This document shows positions 33,150-41,617 of a DNA stretch of 64,000 nucleotides, piece after piece; within the stretch, counting starts at the first letter, position 1; each line of letters opens with the position of its first letter. The DNA lies in NCBI GenBank assembly GCA_963744575.1, contig CAVUUF010000017.1:11409-75408 (forward strand), given 5' to 3'. Both the position numbers and the translations under genes were made by a program. The notes beneath the pieces are model-generated. The model made no database searches, was not told the DNA's origin, and saw only the letters and a list, made by a program, of their open reading frames with translations. Source of the DNA: Palsa-504 sp963744575 (GTDB lineage Bacteria > Actinomycetota > Actinomycetes > Streptosporangiales > Streptosporangiaceae).

Positions 33150-34229
33150 ATGAGATCTGGTAATGGTGGTCTGCGAGTGGTGAGCCCGGTCCCGCGGGAG
33201 GTTTGGGAGTCGCTGCTGCGCTCTGATGAGGGGGCGGCGGTGACGCAGTCGCTGGCGTGGCGGGATGCGGTGTTCGCCAGTGGCCGGTACCGAGATGTGA
33301 GCTTGCTGTATGAGTTCGGGTCCGGGCGGCAGGTGGTGCTGCCGCTGGCCCGGCGGCGAGGGCAGCCGCCGCAGGCGGCGGTGGTGGCGTCGTGGCCGGG
33401 GGAATGGAGCGTGGGCGGGCCGATCTGCCCGGACGGCCGGGTCAGCCCGGCGGAGGCGGCGGCGGTGCTGGCCGATGTGGCGCGGCGAGGGACGCTGGAG
33501 GCGCATGTCACGCTGCGGCACAACGCCGACCGGGCTTGGCTGGAGGCGGCCGGGCGGTTCGAGGTGGCCCGGTACGGCTGTTATGTGCTGGACCTTGACG
33601 GCGGCTTTGATCACGTCTGGCAGCACAAGTTCCGCGGCACCGCCCGGACGGCGGTGCGCAAGGCCGAGCGGTCCGGCCTGGATGTTGAGGTGGACCGGTC
33701 CGGCCGACTGATCGAGGTGGTGCATGAGCTGTATGAAAGGTCGGTCCGGGCGCGGGCGGCCCGGCTAGGCGAGCCGACCTGGCTGACCCGCGCGCGGATG
33801 AGCCGGATCGCGCTGACGACCTCGCTGCCGCAGATGAAGCTGGTCGCGGAGCATTTCGGGAAGGACTGCGCCACCTGGGTGGCGCGGTCGAAGGGCGAGC
33901 CCGTGGCCGCCCTGATCATGTTGCGGTTCGGAATGTTCATGCACTTCTGGCGGGTGGCCGAGGACGGGGTACTCGCCCACCCGGTGCGGGCCACCGAGCT
34001 CTTGCACCGCCTCAATATCGAGGAGGCCTGCCGGGATGGGTACCGGTTCTACAACATGGGCGGGGCCCCGGAGGGATCCTCGCTTGCCCGGTACAAGGAG
34101 AAGCTCGGGGCGAGCTTGTATTTCACCCATGAGCTGTCGCTGACGCGCCCGCCGCTGCGTGCTGCCCGGACGGCCCGGCGGTTCTCCGAGGACCTGGCCA
34201 AGAAGACGCTCCGGATCCACGACATGTGA
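33150..34229 (+). CDS. FemAB/GNAT-fold acyltransferase-like protein
   Basis: About 359-aa protein with the double-GNAT pattern of FemAB/CelD-like proteins: WRDAVFASGRYRDVSLLYEF, GGPICPDGRVSPAEAAAV, HKFRGTARTAVRKAERSGLD (typical basic helix), YERSVRARAARLGEPTWL, FMHFWRVAEDGVLAHPVRAT and FYNMGGAPEGSSLARYKEKL. Such proteins transfer aminoacyl or acyl groups to cell-wall or polysaccharide precursors. Within this island it could attach the carrier-bound or tRNA-bound amino acid. ATG 33150 follows GGTGAGGACGG; GTG 33138 is an alternative. Confidence 0.82.
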   Translation: MRSGNGGLRVVSPVPREVWESLLRSDEGAAVTQSLAWRDAVFASGRYRDVSLLYEFGSGRQVVLPLARRRGQPPQAAVVASWPGEWSVGGPICPDGRVSPAEAAAVLADVARRGTLEAHVTLRHNADRAWLEAAGRFEVARYGCYVLDLDGGFDHVWQHKFRGTARTAVRKAERSGLDVEVDRSGRLIEVVHELYERSVRARAARLGEPTWLTRARMSRIALTTSLPQMKLVAEHFGKDCATWVARSKGEPVAALIMLRFGMFMHFWRVAEDGVLAHPVRATELLHRLNIEEACRDGYRFYNMGGAPEGSSLARYKEKLGASLYFTHELSLTRPPLRAARTARRFSEDLAKKTLRIHDM

Positions 34230-34289
34230 GACCAGCAGGTCGTATCTCATGCCAGGAGTCACGGTGGGTCGTGTACCGGGAGGCCGAGG

Positions 34290-34385
34290 ATGGCTGACGA
34301 TGACGGACGCCTCTACCACGGCGGACGAGCAGAAGCCGTGCGACACCGAGGCCAGATGGCCCGGCTGACCGTGCGGATGGAGTAG
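34290..34385 (+). CDS. Possible 31-aa small ORF
   Basis: ATG 34290 follows GGGAGGCCGAGG at good distance and the frame ends at TAG 34385; product begins MADDDGRLYHGGRAEAVRHR. It follows the FemAB-like gene. No homologue recognised; may be a truncated gene start. Confidence 0.25.
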   Translation: MADDDGRLYHGGRAEAVRHRGQMARLTVRME

Positions 34386-34430
34386 GACCTCGCAGCTCTG
34401 ACTATCAGTGCAGCGTCGCCCCCATTGAGG

Positions 34431-36254
34431 TCACTGGGCCTCCAGGACCGTGGCCGGGATATCTGCCAGCGCGGCGATGAGACGGGCGTTGTCGGCCGGA
34501 TGGCGGACTGCTAGACGGAGCCGGGGGCGCCGGTCAGGGAAGCGGTCGGTGACGTCCTTGATTTCGATCCGCTCGGTGCGGAGCAGCGAGTGCCTGATCC
34601 TGGATCCCAGCTTCGGGTCGGCGTCGTCCAGTCGGGCAACCAGGAAGTTCCCCCCGCTTGGGTACACCTCGCCGATGAGCGGCAGGCCCAGCAGCTGCGC
34701 CCGGAACTCGTCCCGGTCCCGGGCAGTCGCGGTGAGGGATGCCTTGTACGCCGGGACGAACTTGAGGAGCATCTCCAGGAAGAACTCAGCCTCGGCCGAC
34801 AGGTTCCAGATCGGAAGCTCCGCACCGATGTCCTGGATTACCTGGGAGTCGCAGCTGTACAGGTAGCCGAGTCGCAGTCCATGGACGCCCAGCGACTTGC
34901 TGAGGCTGCCCAGCACCACCACGTTGGGTAGCGGCTCCTCCTCGAGCATGTCGATGATGGATGGCTCCCCGCTGAACGGGAGAAAAGACTCGTCTACCAG
35001 GAACAGCGTGCCAGGTATACGGCGGGCGAGGGCGTAGATGTCCTTGGTCGGTATCGTGGTGCCGGTCGCGCTGTTCGGGTTCACGAGGACCACGAGACCG
35101 TGCTCCCGGGCGAGGGATTCGACGCATCCCCAGTCGATACCCGGGGAGTCCGCGTACCGGGTGGCCGGCGGCCAGGCACGGTCGTACTCGCCGAATGTGG
35201 GAGCAGGTATCGCAGCGTTCCTCCCGCCGAGCACCCTGGGCAGGAACGGGAACGCCTGCGAGGCGCCATGCAGCACCTGGAGGCGGCGTGGATCGCAGAG
35301 CAGGAAATAGCTGAGCTTCTCGTTGAGTATTGCCTGCCGGGAGCCGTAGTTGGTGACGAGGTCCGGCAGGGCGTGCCGCATTGCTGCGAGCATGGCACCC
35401 GGAGGGAAGTAGGCGTTCTTCATGAGGGAGAAGTCGAGCAATCCCGGGAAGTTCCAGTGCCCGCCAAACGATCTGGTCAGGATGCCCGGACGGGCAGCCG
35501 GCATGAACTCGAAGCGGGCGGCGGCCAGGTCGCTGGGAGTGTCTACCTCTATCCACTGCTCGCCGGTAACCAGCTCCGCACTGATCCGGTGCTCGGCGAT
35601 GTTGGTGAGCATCCCGAGAACCATCTCGTAGTAACAGGAGGGGTCGATCTCTGCGTATGCCTTAAGCAGTGGTCGCAGGGTATCCCGGGCGAAGTCTGCC
35701 GCGAAGCGGTAGATGTTGAGCGTCTTGAACGTGCCGTCATAGGCGAAGTCGGCGTCCTGCATGCTGGTCGGGTGCAGCGCGGTGATGAAGCCGCCCCGTA
35801 CCTCCACTACGGTGCCATCCATGCCGGTGCGGTAGCGGTCGAGGAGGGCGGCGTTACGAGCCGGGCTGCTGACCAGCCTAGCAAGGATACTAGTATCGAA
35901 GATCAGGTCGCATTCGATGAGGAGTACGTCCCTGTCGAACGCCAGCTCGCTCAGTGCGAGCGACAGCGAGATCACGTTGTTTGTCTCTGCGAACCGCGAG
36001 TTGTACACGAATCTAAGGTCGGCGTCCGGATAGCCGGCGCGCAGGAACTCTTCTATGTCTGGCGCCCGGTACCCGGTGACGATGGTCGCCCGGCGAACGC
36101 CTACCTGGCCGAGGGCATCCATGATCCGCCCGAGGATGGTCGTCTCGCCGACAGGAAGCAGTGCCTTGTGCACCCTGTCTGACAGGGGGCGCATTCGCCG
36201 CCCGAAGCCGGCCGTGAGGATGACCGCCTGCAACTCTGGGCCTGTCGTTGTCAT
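34431..36254 (-). CDS. pntC: Fused cytidylyltransferase-aminotransferase (PntC type)
   Basis: 607-aa two-domain enzyme. Residues 1-245 are a LicC/RmlA-like NTP transferase: LTAGFGRRMRPLSDRVHKAL (NTP loop and Lys), IECDLIFD (metal Asp), EQWIEVDTPSDLAAA. Residues 255-607 are a fold-type-I PLP aminotransferase (HisC/CobD-like): NPNSATGT at 392, Asp421 in FLVDESFLPFSGE, PLP lysine Lys453 in SLSKSLGVHGLRLGY. The same fusion is known from PntC-type enzymes that activate 2-aminoethylphosphonate with CTP. Together with 17734 and 18177 the island therefore encodes two cytidylyltransferases and two aminotransferases for phosphonates. ATG 36254. Confidence 0.82.
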   Translation of the reverse strand: MTTTGPELQAVILTAGFGRRMRPLSDRVHKALLPVGETTILGRIMDALGQVGVRRATIVTGYRAPDIEEFLRAGYPDADLRFVYNSRFAETNNVISLSLALSELAFDRDVLLIECDLIFDTSILARLVSSPARNAALLDRYRTGMDGTVVEVRGGFITALHPTSMQDADFAYDGTFKTLNIYRFAADFARDTLRPLLKAYAEIDPSCYYEMVLGMLTNIAEHRISAELVTGEQWIEVDTPSDLAAARFEFMPAARPGILTRSFGGHWNFPGLLDFSLMKNAYFPPGAMLAAMRHALPDLVTNYGSRQAILNEKLSYFLLCDPRRLQVLHGASQAFPFLPRVLGGRNAAIPAPTFGEYDRAWPPATRYADSPGIDWGCVESLAREHGLVVLVNPNSATGTTIPTKDIYALARRIPGTLFLVDESFLPFSGEPSIIDMLEEEPLPNVVVLGSLSKSLGVHGLRLGYLYSCDSQVIQDIGAELPIWNLSAEAEFFLEMLLKFVPAYKASLTATARDRDEFRAQLLGLPLIGEVYPSGGNFLVARLDDADPKLGSRIRHSLLRTERIEIKDVTDRFPDRRPRLRLAVRHPADNARLIAALADIPATVLEAQ

Positions 36255-36403
36255 AGATGCGTTCCTTCTCTTGGTACTGGTTACATAACCGGCTATGAGC
36301 GGTGGACACGCCGCGCAACCCGCGCGCGTTTCCCCTCGCCTGTGGTCATATCTGCACTCACGGTGGTTGAACCGGGACCAACCGACGCGGCTTCCCGACC
36401 TTG

Positions 36404-36619
36404 GCGGACGACGGCGTCAATGTCCGCATGCTCGGTGAAGACGCGATCGACCAGGTCCCCGTCCGCGATGTCACCCTCGTAGAAGGGCCGGCCCGCAGCG
36501 AACTCCCGTCTGCCTGTTACCAGATTGTCCAGGACCAGCGGTCTGATCCCTGCGTCGGAACACGCCGAAGCGATCGTGCTGCCGATGTAGCCGGCGCCGC
36601 CGGCGACAAGCACCTTCAA
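36404..36619 (-). pseudogene. UDP-sugar epimerase (GalE-like) N-terminal fragment
   Basis: From TTG 36619, nine bases after AGGAGG, the frame reads VLVAGGAGYIGSTIASACSD (NAD-binding GxxGxxG), LVLDNLVTGRREFAAG and VFTEHADIDAVV, then leaves the family at the point where HFAA would follow. About 72 of some 330 residues remain. Truncation by rearrangement near the island edge. Confidence 0.7.
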
Positions 36620-36881
36620 ATGCCCGTTCCTCCTAGTCGCTACCTGCCCGGTCAGCTCGGGCCTGGGCCAAAGGCTACCCGTGTCCGCGCTGCGGACCGC
36701 CTGGAACCGATCGACACCATATTCAGATTGCAGACGGTGATTGCTCGTAATTGATTGATTCTGTGATAACTGGTCGAATGGCCCGGTCACCGTGCAGCCG
36801 GGCTAGCCCGTCCGGTGCGCCGGCGCGTGCCGCCCGGCGCAAGGCGGTAGCAATTTAATACCAGCCCGCTCGCCAGCAACG

Positions 36882-37625
36882 TTAGTTCGAGGTACCCCCG
36901 GCCGCAGAGGGTGGAGACGTGTTGGGCGCCGACGAGGACGGCGCAGGCTGCGCTCGACACCCCGGGGCGGAAGAACGCCGCCCATCCTTTAAGCAGCGGA
37001 TTGATCCGTGCCAGCAGGACGTCCAGCGGCCGGTTCGTATCGACCCGACGGCACCACATCCTGACCTTCGCCATGGCGGCGCGCAGCGCCTTCCTGGACG
37101 GGTAGGTATAGACGTAGTGCTGGTTCGTGCCCCGCTTAGGGTGACGACGGTTTTTAACTTGGGTGTGTCGGGGGTTCGTGCTGGCCGTTTCTTGCGTGGC
37201 CTGGGTGTTCTGGGGGGTTGCGGGGGGATGGTCAGGGTGAGTCCGGCTGCGGCGGCGTAGTCGCGCAGGTCCTCCAGCGCCCAGCCGGGCGGCAGCGGCT
37301 CGACTCCCGCTCGTCGTGCGGCGGTTTCCCGGCGGGCGAGGTAGTCGCGGTGCGCGGCTTCGTAACGGCGCCGCAGCGCGCCGTCGGCCAGCCGCGCGGT
37401 CATGTCCCGCATCACCCCGGCGGCCTCCAGCTTGCTGACCGCGGCGGCCGCCCGCGGGCAGGTCAGGTAGTACAGGGTGGGAAACGGGCTGCCGTCGGGC
37501 AGCCTCGGCGCGGTCTCGGCGACGTCGGGCAGCCCGCACGGGCACCGGTGGGCGACGGCGAGCAGCCCGCGCGGCGCGCGGCCGAGCTGGGCGGCGATGG
37601 CCGCCTCATCCCGTGCGGCTATCAC
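36882..37625 (-). pseudogene. Truncated DUF501, fused to foreign sequence (copy 2)
   Basis: GTG 37625 overlaps divIC copy 2 by 4 nt. The first about 113 residues equal DUF501 copy 1 apart from a few substitutions (DGTL/DGAL, RAAVQP/RAGVEP). After PLPPG at 37284 the reading leaves the family (GWALEDLRDYAAAAGLTLTI) and runs antisense-like through the intron fragment in another frame. The C-terminal third of DUF501 is lost. Confidence 0.75.
36944..37158 (-). pseudogene. Group II intron maturase C-terminal fragment
   Basis: The minus strand reads VKNRRHPKRGTNQHYVYTYP, SRKALRAAMAKVRMWCRR, PLDVLLARINPLLKGWAAFF and RPGVSSAAC, which is the maturase (X/thumb) region before the HNH end of group II intron reverse transcriptases. 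RT domain and the rest are missing and the frame breaks after SSAAC. No intron domain V was recognised. It abuts the left border of repeat copy 2. Confidence 0.72.
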
Positions 37626-38020
37626 TTCGCCGGGCTCGCTTCGGCCTGCTGGACCGATTGCCACACCTTGTCATACCACGGAGCCGGCCCCGGTTTGGCC
37701 GACGCGGCGGTGCCGGCCGCGGACGGGCCGCCCGCCACGATGTAGCACTGCGTGCCCGGGAAGCACATGTCGAGTTCCTGCCGGGCCAGCTGCTCGATGT
37801 AGGCGGGACTGGACAGCCTGGCCTGCTCCGCCTCCAGGCTCTTGACCTGGGCCAGCATGGCCTGCTGCTGCGCCACCAGCGAATCGATCTGCTGGCGCTG
37901 GGTCACGTACTCGCGTACCGGGTACGCCAGGCTCAGCGCGATCGCGCAGATCACCACCGCAAGCACCGCCGCCCGGCCGGTCAGCCGGGTGGACCGGGGG
38001 GCCGCGGCGGGCGGGGCCAT
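37622..38020 (-). CDS. divIC: Septum formation initiator (DivIC/FtsB family), copy 2
   Basis: 132 aa, the same bitopic coiled-coil protein as copy 1 with two substitutions (PVRE for PIRE in the membrane-proximal end, ASAK for ASPK near the C-terminus). Overlaps eno copy 2 by one base. Intact and presumably functional. Two copies of a division gene would raise dosage unless copy 2 is silent. Confidence 0.92.
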   Translation of the reverse strand: MAPPAAAPRSTRLTGRAAVLAVVICAIALSLAYPVREYVTQRQQIDSLVAQQQAMLAQVKSLEAEQARLSSPAYIEQLARQELDMCFPGTQCYIVAGGPSAAGTAASAKPGPAPWYDKVWQSVQQAEASPAK

Positions 38021-39312
38021 CAGCCCTGGCTGGCCCGGGCCGCGAAGCGGGGATACGCGCCCGCGCCGGCGTAGGCCGCCGCGTCGCCGAGCAGTTCCTC
38101 GATCCGCAGCAGCTGGTTGTACTTGGCCACCCGCTCGCCGCGGGCGGGCGCGCCGGTCTTGATCTGGCCGCAGTCGGTGCCGACGGCCAGATCCGAGATG
38201 GTGGTGTCATCGGTCTCGCCGGAGCGGTGGCTGATCACGCAGCTGAACCCGGCCCGGTGGGCCAGGCTCACCGCGTCCAGGGTCTCGGTCACCGAGCCGA
38301 TCTGGTTCAGCTTGACCAGCAGCGAGTTCGCCGAGCGCTCGGCGATGCCGCGGGCCAGCCGCTCCGGGTTGGTGACGAACAGGTCATCGCCGACCACCTG
38401 GACCCGCTCCCCGATACTCGCCGTGAGCTGCTGCCAGCCCGGCCAGTCCTCCTCGGCCAGCGGGTCCTCCAGCGACACCAGCGGGTAGGCGCCGACCCAT
38501 TCCGCGTAGATGGCGGCCATCTCCGCGGAGGTCCGCGGCTTCCCCTCGAAGTTGTAGGCGCCGTCGGCATAGAACTCCGACGCGGCCGCGTCGATCGCCA
38601 GCGCGACGTCCCGGCCGGGGGTGAACCCGGCCTTGCCGATCGCCTCGACGATCAGGTCCAGCGCCGCCCGGTTGTGCTCCAGGTCGGGCGCGAAGCCGCC
38701 CTCGTCGCCGATGCCGGTGGACAGGCCGCGCTGCCTGACCACCGACTTCAGCGCGTGGTAGACCTCGGCCCCCCAGCGCAGCGCCTCGGCGAAGGTCGCC
38801 GCGCCGGCCGGGGTGATCATGAACTCCTGGATGTCCACGTTGTTGTCCGCGTGCGCGCCGCCGTTCAGGATGTTCATCATCGGGACCGGCAGCACGTGCG
38901 CGTTCGGGCCGCCCAGGTAGCGGAACAGCGGCAGGCCGCTGGACTGCGCGGCGGCGCGGGCGACGGCCATGCTGACGCCGACGATGGCGTTCGCGCCCAG
39001 CCTCGACTTGCCCGGCGTGCGGTCCAGGTCGATCAGCGCCTGGTCGACCAGCCGCTGGTCGTCGGCCTGGTGGCCGAGCAGTTCCGGCTGGATCTCGTCG
39101 ATGACGGCGCAGACCGCCCGGGTTACCCCCTTGCCGCCGTATTCCGAGCCGCCGTCCCGCAGCTCGACCGCCTCGAACGCGCCGGTCGAGGCGCCGCTCG
39201 GCACGCCCGCCGTGGCGACGGTCCCGTCGTCCAGCGCCACCTCGACCTCGAGGGTCGGGTTACCGCGGGAATCCAGGATCTGCCTGGCATGGATCGCATC
39301 TATCGAAACCAC
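38020..39312 (-). CDS. eno: Enolase, copy 2
   Basis: 430 aa with a translation that appears identical to copy 1, including all Mg-binding and catalytic motifs listed there. GTG 39312 with the same AAGGAGCC ribosome site. The sequence upstream of about 39432 is unrelated to that of copy 1, so the two copies have different promoters. Being the first of a block that ends in a broken DUF501, it looks like the derived copy. Extra enolase could raise PEP supply for PepM (inference only). Confidence 0.96.
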   Translation of the reverse strand: MVSIDAIHARQILDSRGNPTLEVEVALDDGTVATAGVPSGASTGAFEAVELRDGGSEYGGKGVTRAVCAVIDEIQPELLGHQADDQRLVDQALIDLDRTPGKSRLGANAIVGVSMAVARAAAQSSGLPLFRYLGGPNAHVLPVPMMNILNGGAHADNNVDIQEFMITPAGAATFAEALRWGAEVYHALKSVVRQRGLSTGIGDEGGFAPDLEHNRAALDLIVEAIGKAGFTPGRDVALAIDAAASEFYADGAYNFEGKPRTSAEMAAIYAEWVGAYPLVSLEDPLAEEDWPGWQQLTASIGERVQVVGDDLFVTNPERLARGIAERSANSLLVKLNQIGSVTETLDAVSLAHRAGFSCVISHRSGETDDTTISDLAVGTDCGQIKTGAPARGERVAKYNQLLRIEELLGDAAAYAGAGAYPRFAARASQG

Positions 39313-39432
39313 CGCCGGCTCCTTGCCTGTCCTCGAATCGCGCCCGTACGGGCCAGGCGCAAGCCCGCCCACAGCGAGCCTAGTAGAGCGGCGGCACTTC
39401 GGCGGCGCGGGCACGCCGGACCGGCGCGGAAA

Positions 39433-39821
39433 GGTTCGCCGACCGCGGGTACGCTCCGCTCGAAGATCGTATGACCGACAGGCGGTGACAATAAGTGATA
39501 CTGAACGTTCATAATGTAATTGTTGCGCTCGGTCGTAAACCACCCAGATGGGCCGCGCGTCTTAGTTTCGTTCCAATACTTCACCTACATTTTGGAACAC
39601 GTTAACCCAGCGGTACGTTTGGGAGTACCGGTACCGACGGTACCGGGCTCCATCCCTGGGGAGGGGACTGTCTTGTCAGTCGAGGTCGGGCAAGCGCCCA
39701 AGTCAGTCGAGGCCGGGAACATGGTCAGGCATCGCGGAAGGGTGGAATGCGGCTGCGACGTGCACAGCGAAGCACACGCAGCCTTCAGCTACCGTTAAGA
39801 GTCAGCCGGAGGGGTGGGCCG
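39433..39821. other. Intergenic region with KpnI-type palindromes
   Basis: About 390 bases between eno copy 2 and the regulator operon. At 39625-39645 lie overlapping palindromes: GTACCGGTAC, then CGGTACCG twice nine bases apart. They sit about 180 bp upstream of the sensor kinase start and could be an operator. Short frames here are not convincing genes. Confidence 0.4.
39466..39494 (-). promoter_or_regulatory. Possible promoter for eno copy 2
   Basis: On the minus strand TTATTG (39494-39489) and TACGAT (39471-39466) stand 17 bases apart, about 155 bases upstream of the GTG. The -35 match is weak. Confidence 0.2.
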
Positions 39822-40925
39822 GTGAGGCTCGTTATTGGCCACGACAACCGAAACCTATGCGAGGCACTCGCCGTCGCACTTGAAGCACGCGGTCATCAGG
39901 TGCCGGCGACCGCGACGACCACGGCGCTTGGGATTGCCGAGGTGGCCTGGCACCGGGTTGAGGCGTGCCTGCTCGACCCGTGCTCTCCTGCCGGCCAGGC
40001 GCATACTTTTCGCATCGCGGGAGAGGGAAATGCTGCGCAGAATCAGCGATCGGACTGCTTAGCACCGTGCTACTCGACCATGGGCGATCATTGCCGACGT
40101 CAAACGAGCACTGCAGGTTGTCCGACGCCCTTGCGGCGCGATGCAGTACGGCCAGATTGTGGTGAAGATGAGGGTCCGACGTGGGAGCGACGGCACCTGA
40201 TAGCTGTGTCTGTGGGAATATCGGAGGGGAGTGGGGACCAAGTGGAGCGGGTCCATCAAGAGTGCCCGGGCATTCTTGACTATAACTTTGCGGATTTGTC
40301 GGAACAGAGGGAGGATTCCTTCACCGCAGCGCGCGCGTCGCTGCATGAGCTTTGTCATGACCTGATTGAACCGGCGGCCACCATCAGATGGCTGGTACGC
40401 GCCGCCACCGCCACCGAGTCAGGGCAAGACCTGCGGGGCCGGCTTGGCGCCATCGACGTCGCGGCCGCGCAGATCGCAGCGATCTGCGAGAACGTTCTGG
40501 ACTGGCCGCAGCGCGGCGCGTCGGCGCGCCTCGACGTGCTGGCCGGCGACACGGCGGCCAGCGCACAGATCCGGTACGCCGGGGTGATCGACGTGATCTC
40601 CCAGCCCGTCACGGCACTGGCGCCGGCCGGCGACATGGTGCGGATCCTGGGTAACCTCCTGGCCAATGCGTGCCGGGCCGCCGGGCCGGGCGGCCGGGTC
40701 CGCATCCTGGTCGACGAGGCCGGCGCCCAGGCCCGGCTGGCAATAGCCGATTCAGGTAAGGGCCTCGGCCAGACGACGGTACCAGGCGGCCGGGCGGGCC
40801 TCGGGCTCGATATCGTCGGTGCGCTCACGCTGAAGTACGGCGGCAGCGTCCACCTCGGCGTCAGCGACCTCGGCGGCCTTGCGGTGACCGTGCTGCTGCC
40901 CGCGCAAGGGGGGGCGGCGAATTGA
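39822..40925 (+). CDS. Histidine kinase with truncated receiver-like N-terminus
   Basis: 367 aa from GTG 39822 (ribosome site GGAGGGG). The first about 60 residues resemble the start of a receiver (VRLVIGHDNRNLCEALAVAL, ACLLDPCSP), but the second half of that domain is absent. After a low-similarity linker a kinase core follows: SLHELCHDLIEPAATIRWLV (phospho-accepting His), ILGNLLANACRAAGPGGRVR (N box), IADSGKGLG and GLGLDIVGAL (G boxes). No membrane segment, so a cytoplasmic sensor. An internal GTG at 40241 could start a shorter kinase. Overlaps the next regulator by 4 nt. Confidence 0.72.
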   Translation: MRLVIGHDNRNLCEALAVALEARGHQVPATATTTALGIAEVAWHRVEACLLDPCSPAGQAHTFRIAGEGNAAQNQRSDCLAPCYSTMGDHCRRQTSTAGCPTPLRRDAVRPDCGEDEGPTWERRHLIAVSVGISEGSGDQVERVHQECPGILDYNFADLSEQREDSFTAARASLHELCHDLIEPAATIRWLVRAATATESGQDLRGRLGAIDVAAAQIAAICENVLDWPQRGASARLDVLAGDTAASAQIRYAGVIDVISQPVTALAPAGDMVRILGNLLANACRAAGPGGRVRILVDEAGAQARLAIADSGKGLGQTTVPGGRAGLGLDIVGALTLKYGGSVHLGVSDLGGLAVTVLLPAQGGAAN

Positions 40926-41617
40926 AGGTCGTGATCGCCGATGCGCACCGTATCTTCGCCGGCGCCCTTGAATCGCTCCTGCGCAGGGCGGGTCACGGGG
41001 TCGCCGGTTGCGTAGCCGGGCTCGATGACGCGGTGGAATTGAGCTTGCGCGAGCAGGCCGACGCCTGCGTGCTCGACCTCGGCCTGGCCGGAACCTGCGA
41101 GCCGGGTACGCTGCAGGTGGCCATGGCTGGTTCGCCGCGGACCGCCTTCGTGGTACTTGCGGATTCGCCCGGCTCGGCCGGCTTCACAGGCATTCTCGCC
41201 GCGGGAGTGCACGGGGCCGCGCTCAAGACCGACGATTTCGTCGAGGTCCTGCGGGTGCTCACCGCCGCGGCGAGCCGGCTGGCCCGCCGCGGCGGCGGAG
41301 GCGCGGTGCTCTCGCTGGCGGCCCAGGCCGCCCACCGGCCGATCCGGCACAGCCCGCGCTATCCGGCCCTTGACCATCTGCTGACCCCGCGCGAGCGCGA
41401 GGTACTGGCACGCCTGGTCCGGGGCGAGAGCACGACCAGTATGGCCAGGGCGATGGGCGTGCGGCTGTCCACGACCCGCACCCACGTCGACTCCGTGTTC
41501 ATCAAGCTCGGGGTGCATTCGCGGCTGGAGGCCGTCGCCTACGCCGTCCGGGAGGGGATCGTCGACATACGTGGCGGCCTCGAGCCACCGGCGACGCCTG
41601 AGGCTCTCAGCGGGTAA
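40922..41617 (+). CDS. NarL/LuxR-type response regulator
   Basis: 231 aa beginning with TTG 40922 that overlaps the kinase stop (TTGA). Receiver: VVIADAHRIFAGALESLLRR, presumed phosphoacceptor Asp in ACVLDLGLAG, Lys region AALKTDDFVEVL. C-terminal LuxR HTH: LTPREREVLARLVRGESTTS, MGVRLSTTRTHVDSVFIKLG. The first acidic pair is A-D rather than D-D, so phosphorylation may be weakened. Probably regulates the adjoining polysaccharide operon together with the next regulator. Confidence 0.85.
   Translation: MKVVIADAHRIFAGALESLLRRAGHGVAGCVAGLDDAVELSLREQADACVLDLGLAGTCEPGTLQVAMAGSPRTAFVVLADSPGSAGFTGILAAGVHGAALKTDDFVEVLRVLTAAASRLARRGGGGAVLSLAAQAAHRPIRHSPRYPALDHLLTPREREVLARLVRGESTTSMARAMGVRLSTTRTHVDSVFIKLGVHSRLEAVAYAVREGIVDIRGGLEPPATPEALSG

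Larger units (their letters stand above)
37284..39432. repeat. 2.15-kb direct repeat, copy 2
   Basis: Same orientation as 13716-15864, offset 23568. The left border is a sharp join inside DUF501 to intron-fragment sequence; the right border lies about 120 bp upstream of eno. Confidence 0.95.

Noticed and set aside
39520..39798. 92-codon plus-strand open frame
   Set aside because: No ribosome site or protein character; overlaps the palindrome region.
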